Positions 55,605-63,865 of a stretch of 64,000 nt of DNA are shown one piece after another (the first letter of the stretch is position 1; every line of letters starts with the position of its first letter). Below the pieces are notes generated by a model, which searched no databases, was not told the DNA's origin, and saw only the letters and a list, made by a program, of their open reading frames with translations. This stretch comes from DATBLE01 sp963764565 (GTDB lineage: Bacteria; Actinomycetota; Thermoleophilia; Gaiellales; Gaiellaceae), in NCBI GenBank assembly GCA_963764565.1, contig CAVXTD010000008.1, positions 248,001-312,000 of the forward strand, in the 5' to 3' direction. The position numbers and the translations under genes are program-made.

Positions 55605-56831
55605 ATGAAGCCCGACGTGGCAATCGTCGGAGGCGGCGCGATCGGCGTCTGCTGCGCGTACGAGCTGGCGCGGAAGGGCGCATCGGTCGTCCTTACGAGC
55701 GCGGCCCGGAGCTGGCGTCCGGCTGCTCGTCGGGAAACGCCGGGCTCGTCTGCCCGAGCCACGCGACGCCGATCTCGAACCCGGCCTCGCTTCGCAACGG
55801 CCTGCGCTGGATGTGGAAGCGGGACAGCCCCTTCTACCTGCGCCCCCGCCCAGCGGTGGTGCCCTGGCTCGCCCGGTTCGCGCTCGCCGCACGGCACTGG
55901 CAGGAGGGCGCCGAGGCCATTCGCAGGCTCACGCTCGAGAGCCTCGACCTGCACGCTGAGCTGGGCGAGGAGCTCGGGACGAGCTTCGAGCGAACCGGGA
56001 CGCTGAACGTGTACGCGACCGCGGAGGGACTCGCCGCCGGTGCGCGCGAGGCCGAGCGCTCGGGCCTACGGTTCGCAGTGCTCGCCGCGGACGAGACGCG
56101 TACGCTCGAGCCGGCGCTCGCCGGCCCGGTCGAGGGCGGAGTGCACTACCCCGACGAGGGCCGCGTCGATCCGAGGACGTTCGTGGAAACGGTCGGGCGC
56201 GCGGCGGCGGAGGCGGGCGTCGACATCCGCACGGGAGTCGAGGTGCGCTCGCTCGACGACCTCGACGCCGACACGGTCGTCGTCGCGGCGGGCGTCTGGA
56301 GCCGGGCGCTCGTCGATCTTCCGCTCGAGGGCGGCAAGGGGTATCACCTCGACTTCGAGCGCGTCGGCAAGCGACCCGCGCATCCCGGTGTGGGTGCAGG
56401 AGACCTGGGCGATCGCGACACCGCTGCCGGCGCTGGAAGCGTCGCCGGCAAAGCCGGCGACGCCCGGCGTGAAGACCGGGGCGCCTGCGGCACCCCCAGG
56501 CCGCCTCCGGCTGTCGGGAACGCTGGAGCTCGCCGGGCTCGATCTCTCCATCTCGCAGCCGCGGGTCGACGCGATCAGGCGCGGCGGCGAGCGCTGGTTC
56601 CGCGGGCTCGCGGGCCGACCCGTGCTCGACACGTGGGCGGGACTGCGGCCGTGCCTACCCGACGGGCTGCCCGCGATCGGGCGCGCAGGCCGGATCGTCG
56701 TTGCGACCGGCCACGCGATGAAGGGCGTCTCGCTTGCGCCGGTGACCGGCCGGCTCGTGGCGCAACTCGCCGCAGGCGAGGAGCCCGGCCACGATCTCGC
56801 ACCCTTCGACCCGAGCCGGTTCTCGTCGTAG
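55605..56831 (+). CDS. DadA-like FAD dehydrogenase with palindromic in-frame insert (frameshifted)
   Basis: About 410 residues in three frames. ATG 55605 (MKPDVAIVGGGAIGVCCAYELARKGASVV); shift near 55695; then ASGCSSGNAGLVCPSHATPISNPASLRNGLRWMW, typical of D-amino-acid dehydrogenase; shift near 56380; then VWVQETWAIATPLP. An insert of about 23 residues (roughly 56430-56500) separates ATPLP from GRLRLSGTLELAGLDLSISQPR; it contains a 21-base palindrome. C-terminal FAD loop GLRPCLPDGLPAIGRAGRIVVATGHAMKGVSLAP is intact. Oxidises a D-amino acid or imino acid. Confidence 0.8.
56441..56461. repeat. Palindrome inside the DadA-like ORF insert
   Basis: GTCGCCGGC / AAA / GCCGGCGAC, nine-base arms and a three-base loop, within the ~69-base in-frame segment that homologues would not be expected to have. 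Confidence 0.65.
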
Positions 56832-56878
56832 CAACTACCAAGCGAGAACTGCCGGCTGCACGGTGAGACCCGGCACAT

Positions 56879-58471
56879 GTGCCCGGCATTGACTTCCTCA
56901 GGAGTCGCCGTGAGAATCGACGCGTGGCCGAGTCGACCGCCGTTCGGCGCAAGGCGTATGGGGTCCGTGCCGCCGACGCGTACGGGGTCGACGACTCACC
57001 CGCTCCCATCTTCGTCGACGTCAACCGCGCGACGCGCAAGCAACTCGTCGAGGGCCTCCAGGTGAGCGCCAAGGTGGCCGACACGCTCGTTGCGGCTCGG
57101 AGACGCCGTCCCATGACCGGCGCGGCGGATCTCGCTGCGGTCAAGGGGATTGACGCGGCCCGCGCCCGGGCGCTCGCGCACCGAATCGTCTTCGCCGGTG
57201 AGGAGTCCTTCCACATCACCGACGTCCGGCCGGTCGGCCGGGGCATCTTCAGCGGGCGGCCATTCGCGCTGCGGGTCGGGTTCCACGATCCGGAGGGCGC
57301 CGTCGTATTCGTCGCAGCAACGGTGCACTGGGCGGGTGATCCGTTCGTGATCGAGAGGCGGCTGACCAGGCAGGCGACCCGGGCAGGCGTCGTCGAGCTG
57401 CGCTTCGACTCGAAGCACACCCTGCCCGTCGGCCTGGCCGCGTTCGAGGTCGCCCTCTACCGCAAGGACGGCGCGCAAGCCTCCTTCCGGAAGACGTTCT
57501 ACGTGCTTCCGTCGAATCCGCTGTCGCTGTCGCTCTCGCCCGGAGGAGCCACGGTGACGGGCAGCTGGAGCGCGCGCGGCGACTACCACCCGGAAAACGA
57601 CACGTTCCTGACGGAGTGCACGATCACGATCGCGAACGGCGACTCGAGTGCGGTGTCGATGAACCGCGGCGTCGACTGGAGCTTCTGGGACGGCGGGGTG
57701 GGCTCGGGCACGCGCGTCGAGTCCGGATCGTTCAACTGGAGCGGCCCGATCAGCGTCCCCGCCTTCGGCACCTGGCAGGGCGGCGTCTGGTTCAGCTCGC
57801 CGAACGGCAGCGGGATCTACAACAGGTACCACCGCAAGGAAGACATGGCGATCGACATCGAGATGACGGCCGCCGACGGGCGCCGGATCGCAGGACAGAT
57901 CACCTGCCGCGTGATGCTCGCCTACGGCGTCAACATCATCAAGGTCGGCGACTTCGGAGCTCAGGAGCACGTCGACCTCTACGCCGCCGTCGACCAGACG
58001 CGGCAGATCTACGAGGGGCGGGACATCACCTTCCGCGGCATCGACCGCCGGATCATCAACAACTCGCTGGCCGGCAGCTTCACGACCCTGAACGACGATC
58101 CGGAGTTCCGCGACCTGCTGAGCAGCTGGTCGGTCCCGAACGACTGGGTCGACGTCTACGTGGTCCAGAGTTTCTCCTGGTCGACGTTCAACGGCATGGC
58201 GGGCGACATCCCCGGCCCGGCCTCCAAGGGTGGTGACAAGGACGGTGTGGCGGTCGACAAGACCGGCTTCACGGACGCGTCGGGTACCGCGCGGCTGGAC
58301 GTCACCACGCTCGGAAAGCTGATCGGTCACGAGGTCGGTCACTACCTCGGCCTCTCGCACACGACCGACTCGGGCCGGCTGATGCTCGCCAACACGGGAG
58401 TGCGCGGGACGACACTGACCTACGACGAATACCGGACGATGTTCCCACACGGCTTCATGGTGTTCCTCTAG
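56879..58471 (+). CDS. Helix-hairpin-helix/metzincin protein of unknown function
   Basis: 530 residues from GTG 56879; GTG near 56924 is possible. No signal peptide. Residues about 45-110 form paired ComEA-type HhH motifs (FVDVNRATRKQLVEGLQVS, AADLAAVKGIDAARARALAHRIVF). Residues 120-330 look beta-rich (e.g. FALRVGFHDPEGAVVFVAATVHW, SWSARGDYHPENDTFLTECTITI). A zinc protease site H484-E-x-x-H488-x-x-G-x-x-H494 (HEVGHYLGLSH) is followed by LMLANTG, a fitting Met-turn. The HhH plus metzincin pairing in one cytoplasmic-looking protein is unfamiliar. It overlaps the HEAT-repeat gene by one base, so the two are probably one functional unit. Confidence 0.8.
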   Translation: MPGIDFLRSRRENRRVAESTAVRRKAYGVRAADAYGVDDSPAPIFVDVNRATRKQLVEGLQVSAKVADTLVAARRRRPMTGAADLAAVKGIDAARARALAHRIVFAGEESFHITDVRPVGRGIFSGRPFALRVGFHDPEGAVVFVAATVHWAGDPFVIERRLTRQATRAGVVELRFDSKHTLPVGLAAFEVALYRKDGAQASFRKTFYVLPSNPLSLSLSPGGATVTGSWSARGDYHPENDTFLTECTITIANGDSSAVSMNRGVDWSFWDGGVGSGTRVESGSFNWSGPISVPAFGTWQGGVWFSSPNGSGIYNRYHRKEDMAIDIEMTAADGRRIAGQITCRVMLAYGVNIIKVGDFGAQEHVDLYAAVDQTRQIYEGRDITFRGIDRRIINNSLAGSFTTLNDDPEFRDLLSSWSVPNDWVDVYVVQSFSWSTFNGMAGDIPGPASKGGDKDGVAVDKTGFTDASGTARLDVTTLGKLIGHEVGHYLGLSHTTDSGRLMLANTGVRGTTLTYDEYRTMFPHGFMVFL

Positions 58472-59135
58472 TGGCGAAGGGCCGGATCCAACCGGAGCAC
58501 CGGCGACAGCCGATTCCCGGCGGCTTCCGGCGGCCGTCCGTGCGCGCGAGCCTGAGCGGCCTCGACAACGTCCGCCTCCGGCAGCAGCTGAACGTCCGGC
58601 TGCTCGAGCGGTCATGCGGCAACGACCCGAGCACCGGCGGTGTCCGGTTCGAAGACGCCGAGTTGCCGTTGCTGCTGCAGATCGCGCGCGAGCGCGTGTC
58701 GGGCACAAACCCACTCGTCCGCCGGGCGGCGGTCTCGGCGCTGGGCACCTTCCAGCGGCTCGAAGCGGTCGAGGCGCTGATGCAGCTGGCGGCCTCGGAG
58801 GTCGAGCATGAGGTGCTCCGCGCGGACGCCGTCGTCGCGCTCGCCGGGCCTCGCCGGTCATGGCAGCGGCGATCCTCCGTCCGCACCTGACGGACCCGTC
58901 CCCCCTCATTCGCCAGTCGGCGGCGATCGCCCTCGGCCGCAGCGGCACCCCCGAGGCTGCGGAGCTGCTCGCCGAGCTGACGCGGGCCGAGCGGAATCCC
59001 GGCGTGCGGCAGCGCGCCACAGCGGTCGCCGAGTCGCTCGGGATCGCCCTCGGAGGCGCCCGGCCGGCGCGTCGGAAGCGCAAGGCGATCCCCGCCGTCG
59101 ACCGGACGCGCGGAGCAGTCCAGCCTCCGCGCTGA
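58471..59135 (+). CDS. HEAT-repeat protein (frameshifted)
   Basis: About 221 residues. GTG 58471 shares a base with the stop of the metzincin gene. Arg-rich N-terminus, then LSGLDNVRLRQQLNVRLLE and repeated HEAT helices: NPLVRRAAVSALGTFQRLEAVEALMQLA, HEVLRADAVVALAG, SPLIRQSAAIALGRSGTPEAAELLAEL, NPGVRQRATAVAESLGIAL. One shift near 58848. Basic tail ARPARRKRKAIPAVD. A protein-protein (or nucleic-acid) scaffold for its protease-like partner is the simplest guess. Confidence 0.8.
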
Positions 59136-59175
59136 TCGCCGAGGGTTCGCGGACTCAGGCGGGCGTCGTCACACG

Positions 59176-59343
59176 CTAGGGCTTGGGCGGCGGCAGGTCG
59201 TCCTTGCCGCGTATGCCGCGCTTGAACTCGCGGCCGCCGGCGCCGAGCGCGCGAAACGTGCGGCCGATTCGTTTCGAGCCGAAGAAGAGCGCGATCACCA
59301 CCACGATGATCACGAAGTCCCAGGGACCGATCAGAGCGAGCAT
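59176..59343 (-). CDS. tatA: Twin-arginine translocase subunit TatA/E
   Basis: 55 residues from ATG 59343 (MLALIGPWDFVIIVVVIALFFGSKRIGRTFRALGAGGREFKRGI). One membrane helix, then an amphipathic helix and short charged tail, the TatA plan. Stands alone without tatBC. PotD1 in this window has a twin-arginine-like leader. Confidence 0.9.
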   Translation of the reverse strand: MLALIGPWDFVIIVVVIALFFGSKRIGRTFRALGAGGREFKRGIRGKDDLPPPKP

Positions 59344-59369
59344 CGCTTCCGACAGAGTAGACGCTTCGC

Positions 59370-60068
59370 CTACGTCGTGAGACGTCCGTGCTCCCGCAGG
59401 AAGCCGACGAGCTGTTCGTGGTGAAAGGAAACGTGCTCGAGCTGAGAGTCGAGGAGCGCCGAGAATCGGACCTCGCCGCGCGGGGACACGATCGCCGGGT
59501 CGCGGCGGCCGAGCTCGTCTGCGTGCTCGAGCACGAAGTCGGTCCAGCCCGCCAGAATCCGCTCCGCGTAGGCGACGACGTCCTCCGGGGTTGCGAGCAG
59601 CGCCTCGCGCTCGCCGTCGCGCTCGGGCTCCCAGGGAAAGTCGAGTGTCGTCCACGCCTCGGAAAGCAGCTCGAAGGGGTGGAAGACGTTCACCGTCAGG
59701 TTGCGCAGGCTGCGTCCGCGCGCTGAGGTCGGCTCCGACAGGAGCCGCTCGTCGAGCCCGCGCAGATGGTCGAGCCACGAGCGCAGCAAGGGAAGCGTCT
59801 CCCACGCGGCCCGGGTCGCGTCCTGAGACGGTGGGGCCTGGAGTCCGAGCGCCGCCGCGAGTTGGGAGACGTGCAGGATCGGCGTGGTCACCCCGCCGGA
59901 AACGAGCGACGGCACGATCGGCCTGCCGGCCTCCTCCCAGCGGCGGGCCCCTCCGCCGCCGTCGTGGATGTCCAGCGCCTCGTAGTCGACCCCGCGTTCG
60001 CCAAGGAACTCCCTGGCCGCAGCGCAGGACGCTCAGGCCCGTTGCCAGAACAGCGCGATGCGCTCCAT
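59370..60068 (-). CDS. Glutaredoxin-DinB fusion with in-frame TGA at the active-site Cys position (candidate selenoprotein)
   Basis: 232 residues if TGA 60033-60035 is read through. ATG 60068: MERIALFWQRA, then TGA as codon 12, then ASCAAAREFLGERGVDYEALD. The motif is thus U-A-S-C exactly where glutaredoxins have C-x-x-C. The domain continues GRPIVPSLVSGG (cis-Pro loop). Residues ~85-232 are DinB/mycothiol-dependent-enzyme-like: NLTVNVFHPFELLSEAW and SQLEHVSFHHEQLVGFL supply a three-His metal site. Without read-through, translation would have to begin at GTG 59915, losing the glutaredoxin. A hairpin lies 15 bases after the TGA. Alternatives: a TGC-to-TGA error or a true nonsense mutation. Confidence 0.72.
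60000..60017 (-). promoter_or_regulatory. Candidate bacterial SECIS hairpin after the in-frame TGA
   Basis: On the coding strand: GCCAGGG / AGTT / CCTTGGC, seven pairs including one G-T wobble, four-base loop carrying a G. It begins 15 bases after the TGA, placing the apical loop about 22-25 bases downstream, inside the window known for bacterial SECIS elements. Sequence fits, function unproven. Confidence 0.45.
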
Positions 60069-60086
60069 TCGGAGATGATCGCACCG

Positions 60087-61020
60087 GTGAAGATCGCGGT
60101 CGTCGGAACCGGCGCGATGGGCTCCGTCTACGCCGGGCTGCTCGGGAGTGCCGGGAACGAAGTCTGGGCGATCGATCGCTGGGTCGCGCACATCGACGCG
60201 ATCGGCGAACATGGCCTCCGCGTCGAGGGCGCGAGCGGCGATCGGGTCGTCCGCCTTCGGGCAACGACCGACCCCGGCGAGGCCGGTGAGGCCGAGCTCG
60301 TCGTCATCGCCACCAAGGCGTTCGACGTGGCTGCGGCCGCCGAGTCCGCGCGCCCTCTCGTCGGATCCGGAACGCTCGTTCTCTCGATTCAGAACGGCCT
60401 CGGCGGTCCAGACATCGCGGCCTCGATCCTCGGGGAGGAGCGGGTCGCCGTCGGCGTCGCCGGCGGTTTCGGGGCTTCGATCGTCGAGCCCGGCCACGTC
60501 CACCACCACGGCCTCGAGCTGCTCCGGCTCGGCGAGCGCAAGGGGCCGGCAACGCCGAGGATCGAGGCGATTGCGCAGGTCTGGCGCGCGGCGGGGTTCA
60601 CCGTTCAAACCTACGACGACGTCGACCGGCTGGTCTGGGAGAAGCTGATTTGCAACGTCTCCTTCGCCGGCCCCGGAGCCCTGCTCGGCATGACGATCGG
60701 AGAGGTGATCGCCGACCCGCACGCATGGACCGTCGCCTCGTGCTGCGCTCAAGAGGCGTTCGACGTCGCCAGGACGTCGGGCGTCACGCTCGGCTTCGAC
60801 GACGCCGCCTCGTACGTCCGCGACTACGCGGTCGAAGATCCCCGGCGCACGCCCGTCGATGCTGCTCGACCTGCTCGGCGGGCGGCCGACCGAGATCGAC
60901 TTCATCAACGGAGCGATCCCGCGAGTCGGTCGCGAGCTCGGGGTCGCGACGCCGTTCAACGAGGCCGTCACGGCGCTGGTCAAGGCGCGCGAGGCCGCAG
61001 CCCTTCAGCGCTCGCCCTAG
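60087..61020 (+). CDS. Ketopantoate reductase-like dehydrogenase, copy 3 (frameshifted)
   Basis: About 311 residues from GTG 60087 (VKIAVVGTGAMGSVYAGLLGSAGNEVWAID); ATG 60075 is possible. Catalytic Lys in VWEKLICNVSFAGPGALLGMTIGE and Glu in PTEIDFINGAIPRVGRE. One shift near 60845; stop TAG 61018-61020. Only 18 bp separate it from the divergent glutaredoxin-DinB start. Paralogous to the two copies at 5.7-7.6 kb but not adjacent to them. Role unknown. Confidence 0.82.
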
Positions 61021-61907
61021 CCTTCGACCCCCTGACGTCGCTTCGCCAGGTAGACGGCGGAATAGTCGAGGGTGCCCAGACCGGCATGCTGAGCCGCGCG
61101 GTACTCCGCGAGAGCCGCGGCGCCGAGCGGGACCGGGACGCCGCACTCGACTGCCAGCTCCTCTGCCAGGGCCAGGTCCTTCGCGATCAGGTCGAGCATG
61201 AAGAGCGGCTCGTAGCCGTTCGAGGATGGGTGCGACACGTCGGCGCCGGGCAGCGGGAAGCGGGTGCGGAGGACGCGGGAGTCACCGGTCGAGCCGGTCA
61301 GCAGGTCGTAGAGGACGATCGGGTCGATCCCCTCGCGCTCCGCGATCGCGCACGCCTCGGCGATCGCCGCCATCGTCACGCCGGCGATCAGGTTGTTGCA
61401 CAGCTTCGCTGCCTGTCCTGCCCCGGGGCCGCCGACGAGGACGATCTGACTGCCGAGGGCGTCGAGGATCGGGCGGCAGCGCTCGAAGACCTCCTCACCG
61501 CCGCCGACCATGATCGTCAGCGAGCCCGCCTCTGCCCCGCGCGGCCCGCCGCTGACCGGCGCGTCCAGCGAGTCGATACCGGTCGCTGCGAGCTCGGAGG
61601 CGAGCCGGCGTGCGAGCGCCGGCGGACCGGTCGACATGTCGACGAAGACCAGCCCCGGCTGCGCGGCGGCCCGGATGCCGTCACCGCCGAGCGCGACCTC
61701 CTCGACGGCACTCGGGGCGGGCAGCGAGGTGATCGCGAACTCCGCTTCGGCGACCGCTTCGGCCGGCGTCGAAGCGGCCGGGATGCCGAGCGCGGCGGCG
61801 CGAGTCGAATCGAGATCGCAGCCCACGACGTGGTGGCCGGCGGCGACCAGGTTCCTCGCCATCGGCAGGCCCATCGTGCCGAGGCCGATGAAGGCGATCC
61901 GGGCCAC
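61017..61907 (-). CDS. GarR/3-hydroxyisobutyrate-dehydrogenase-family oxidoreductase
   Basis: 296 residues, intact. Starts RIAFIGLGTMGLPMARNLVAAGHHVVGCDLD (family signature), DAPVSGGPRGAEAGSLTIMVGG substrate loop, and the catalytic lysine in GGPGAGQAAKLCNNLIAG. Would reduce tartronate semialdehyde or a related beta-hydroxy acid. Overlaps the preceding plus-strand gene tail to tail by four bases and lies six bases from the AA_synth gene upstream. Confidence 0.9.
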   Translation of the reverse strand: MARIAFIGLGTMGLPMARNLVAAGHHVVGCDLDSTRAAALGIPAASTPAEAVAEAEFAITSLPAPSAVEEVALGGDGIRAAAQPGLVFVDMSTGPPALARRLASELAATGIDSLDAPVSGGPRGAEAGSLTIMVGGGEEVFERCRPILDALGSQIVLVGGPGAGQAAKLCNNLIAGVTMAAIAEACAIAEREGIDPIVLYDLLTGSTGDSRVLRTRFPLPGADVSHPSSNGYEPLFMLDLIAKDLALAEELAVECGVPVPLGAAALAEYRAAQHAGLGTLDYSAVYLAKRRQGVEG

Positions 61908-61913
61908 TCCCGT

Positions 61914-62477
61914 TCAGGGAGCGGTGGCGAGCTCGGTTCCGAACTCGCCGAGCCGCGACTGCGGCCTGCCGCTCGAGGCGAGTGCGACCCAGATCACGAT
62001 CTCGTCCGGCCGCGGCGCGTCCGGAATCCGCACCTCGAACGTCTGATGGTGTGAGCGCACCCGGTGGTCGGTCTTGTGCTTGATCGCCAGGTCGAGCGGT
62101 GAGCCGGCGACGCCGCGCTTCTCCGCCGACGGGAGCAGCGACGTGCCCTCGACGGGATCGCGGACGCGGTTTCCGAAGCGCAGGTTGTGGATGATGGCCG
62201 AGCCGTGCTCGATCTCGCCGTCGAGTCCGACGAGCGCACCCTTGCCGTAACCCTCGACCTCGCCGCCGAGCAGCTCCAGCGCGCGTGTGGTCAGCAGCGC
62301 TCCGAGGGGTTCGCAGTACGCCTCGATCAACGGCTCGAGATCCTCGACGAAGCCGCCGGCGAGCAGGTTCTCGACCACCGCGCCGGCCGCGACGACGCGG
62401 ACAGGCGCCTCGACCTCGCGACCGCCCTCGACGAGCACGTCCTCGACGACGCAGACGATCTTTCGAGTCCGTTCCAC
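61914..62477 (-). CDS. AA_synth-family protein (PF06684)
   Basis: 187 residues from GTG 62477. Conserved stretches: RKIVCVVEDVLVEGG, PVRVVAAGAVVENLLAGGFVEDLEPLIEAYCEPLGALL, VEGYGKGALVGLDGEIEHGSAIIHNLRFGN, SLLPSAEKRGVAGSPLDLAIKHK, HHQTFEVRIPDAPRPDEIVIWVA. The family name derives from its genetic context; the catalytic role is not established. Likely cotranscribed with the GarR-type gene. Confidence 0.85.
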   Translation of the reverse strand: MERTRKIVCVVEDVLVEGGREVEAPVRVVAAGAVVENLLAGGFVEDLEPLIEAYCEPLGALLTTRALELLGGEVEGYGKGALVGLDGEIEHGSAIIHNLRFGNRVRDPVEGTSLLPSAEKRGVAGSPLDLAIKHKTDHRVRSHHQTFEVRIPDAPRPDEIVIWVALASSGRPQSRLGEFGTELATAP

Positions 62478-62494
62478 CCGCCTAGGATACGCCG

Positions 62495-63412
62495 GTGGGT
62501 GCACCCGTGAACCGGCCGGCCGCGACGCAACTCGGGCGCATCGGTGTCTGGCTGGGCCGGCTCGGCTGGGTGCCGGCTGCCGTCGAGCGCGAGGCGGCGG
62601 CCGAGATCGAGGAACTCGGGTACGGCGCGCTCTGGTACAGCGAGGCGCACAACAACAAGGAGTCGCTCAGCCACGGCGCGCTCTTGCTCGCCGCGACCCG
62701 GCGAATCGTGATCGCGAGCGGAATCGCCAACATCTGGGTGCGCGACCCGATGGCGATGGTCGCCGGGTCGAACGCCGTCGCGGAGGCCTATCCCGGGCGG
62801 TTCCTGCTCGGCCTCGGCGTCAGCCATCCGCCGCAGGTCGAGCCGCGCGGTCACGCGTACGGTCGCCCGGTCGCGACCATGCGCGCATACCTGGAGGCGA
62901 TGGACGCCGCGGAGTACGAGGGCCCCAGGCCGGCCGAGCCGCTTCGGCGAGTCCTCGCGGCTCTCCGGCCGGCGATGCTCGCACTGGCGGCCGAGAAGGC
63001 CGACGGCGCCCATCCCTACCTCGTCCCCGTCGAGCACACGCGCCGGGCGCGGGCGATCCTCGGCCCGGGCAAGCTGCTCGCGACCGAGCAGTTCGTGCTG
63101 CTCGAAGCGGATCCGGTGAGGGCACGCGCTGCCGGCCGCGAGGCGCTCGCCTGGTACCTGACGCTTCCCAACTACGCCGACAACCTGCGCTGGCTCGGGT
63201 TCGACGACGACGATCTCGCCGGCGGAGGCAGCGACCGCCTCGTCGACTCGCTCGTCGCCTGGGGCGACGAGGAGCGGATTCGCGAGCGGGTCCGCGAGCA
63301 CCTGGAGGCGGGCGCCGACCACGTCTGCGTCCAGCCGATCGGCCGCGGCGCAGACGATCTGGGGCTCGATCAGCTGCGCCTGCTCGCACCGGCTCTGCTC
63401 GGCCTCTCGTAG
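62495..63412 (+). CDS. F420-type LLM oxidoreductase, TIGR03620-like
   Basis: 305 residues from GTG 62495. Core GRIGVWLGRLGWVPAAVEREAAAEIEELGYGALWYSEA, RRIVIASGIANIWVRDPMAMVAGSNAVAEAYPGRFLLGLGVSHPPQVEPRGHAYGRP and C-terminal GADHVCVQPIG are the TIGR03620 pattern. Deazaflavin-dependent reduction or oxidation of an unknown substrate. Divergent from the AA_synth gene with 17 bp between starts. Confidence 0.87.
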   Translation: MGAPVNRPAATQLGRIGVWLGRLGWVPAAVEREAAAEIEELGYGALWYSEAHNNKESLSHGALLLAATRRIVIASGIANIWVRDPMAMVAGSNAVAEAYPGRFLLGLGVSHPPQVEPRGHAYGRPVATMRAYLEAMDAAEYEGPRPAEPLRRVLAALRPAMLALAAEKADGAHPYLVPVEHTRRARAILGPGKLLATEQFVLLEADPVRARAAGREALAWYLTLPNYADNLRWLGFDDDDLAGGGSDRLVDSLVAWGDEERIRERVREHLEAGADHVCVQPIGRGADDLGLDQLRLLAPALLGLS

Positions 63413-63429
63413 CGGTCAGAATCACCAGG

Positions 63430-63865
63430 ATGGGCTCGAGCGAGATCGAGACGATCCTGGAGAAGCTGCTCGTCCGAGACCGGCGCGAGCCGGGTTACGC
63501 TTCGCGAGGACATGCCCGGCGACTACGCCTTCCCCGTGACGCACGAGGCGCTCGCGCCGGGGGCGGGCTCGCTGCGGGAGGAGCGGACCGTCGATCTGCG
63601 CGGGCAGCCGGTCGCTGCTCGAGGTCGCAGCAGGGGCGGCAGGTCGTCCAGGACGACTGCGCGCAGGCGTTCGACGATCCGGCCTTCCACCGCATGCGCG
63701 AGGCCTACGGCGGCCTCGCGGCGCAGATCGTCACACCGGTGCTCGTCGAGCGGGCGTGTCGCCGCGATCGTGTCGCTGCACCAGCTCGGGTCGCCGCGGC
63801 ACTGGACCGAGGCCGAGATCGAGGCCTGCCGCGCCGCCGCCGCCCGGGTCGGGGAGCTGCTCTGA
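63430..63865 (+). CDS. Small GAF-domain protein (multiple frameshifts)
   Basis: ATG 63430 (MGSSEIETILEKLLVRD). Next frame: VTLREDMPGDYAFPVTHEALAPGAGSLREERTVDL; later VQDDCAQAFDDPAFHRMREAYGGLAAQIVTPVLVE and AAIVSLHQLGSPRHWTEAEIEACRAAAARVGELL, the closing helix of a GAF fold. Shifts near 63495, 63615 and 63752. About 145 residues. GAF ligand unknown; overlaps the amidase ATG by one base (TGATG). Confidence 0.65.
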
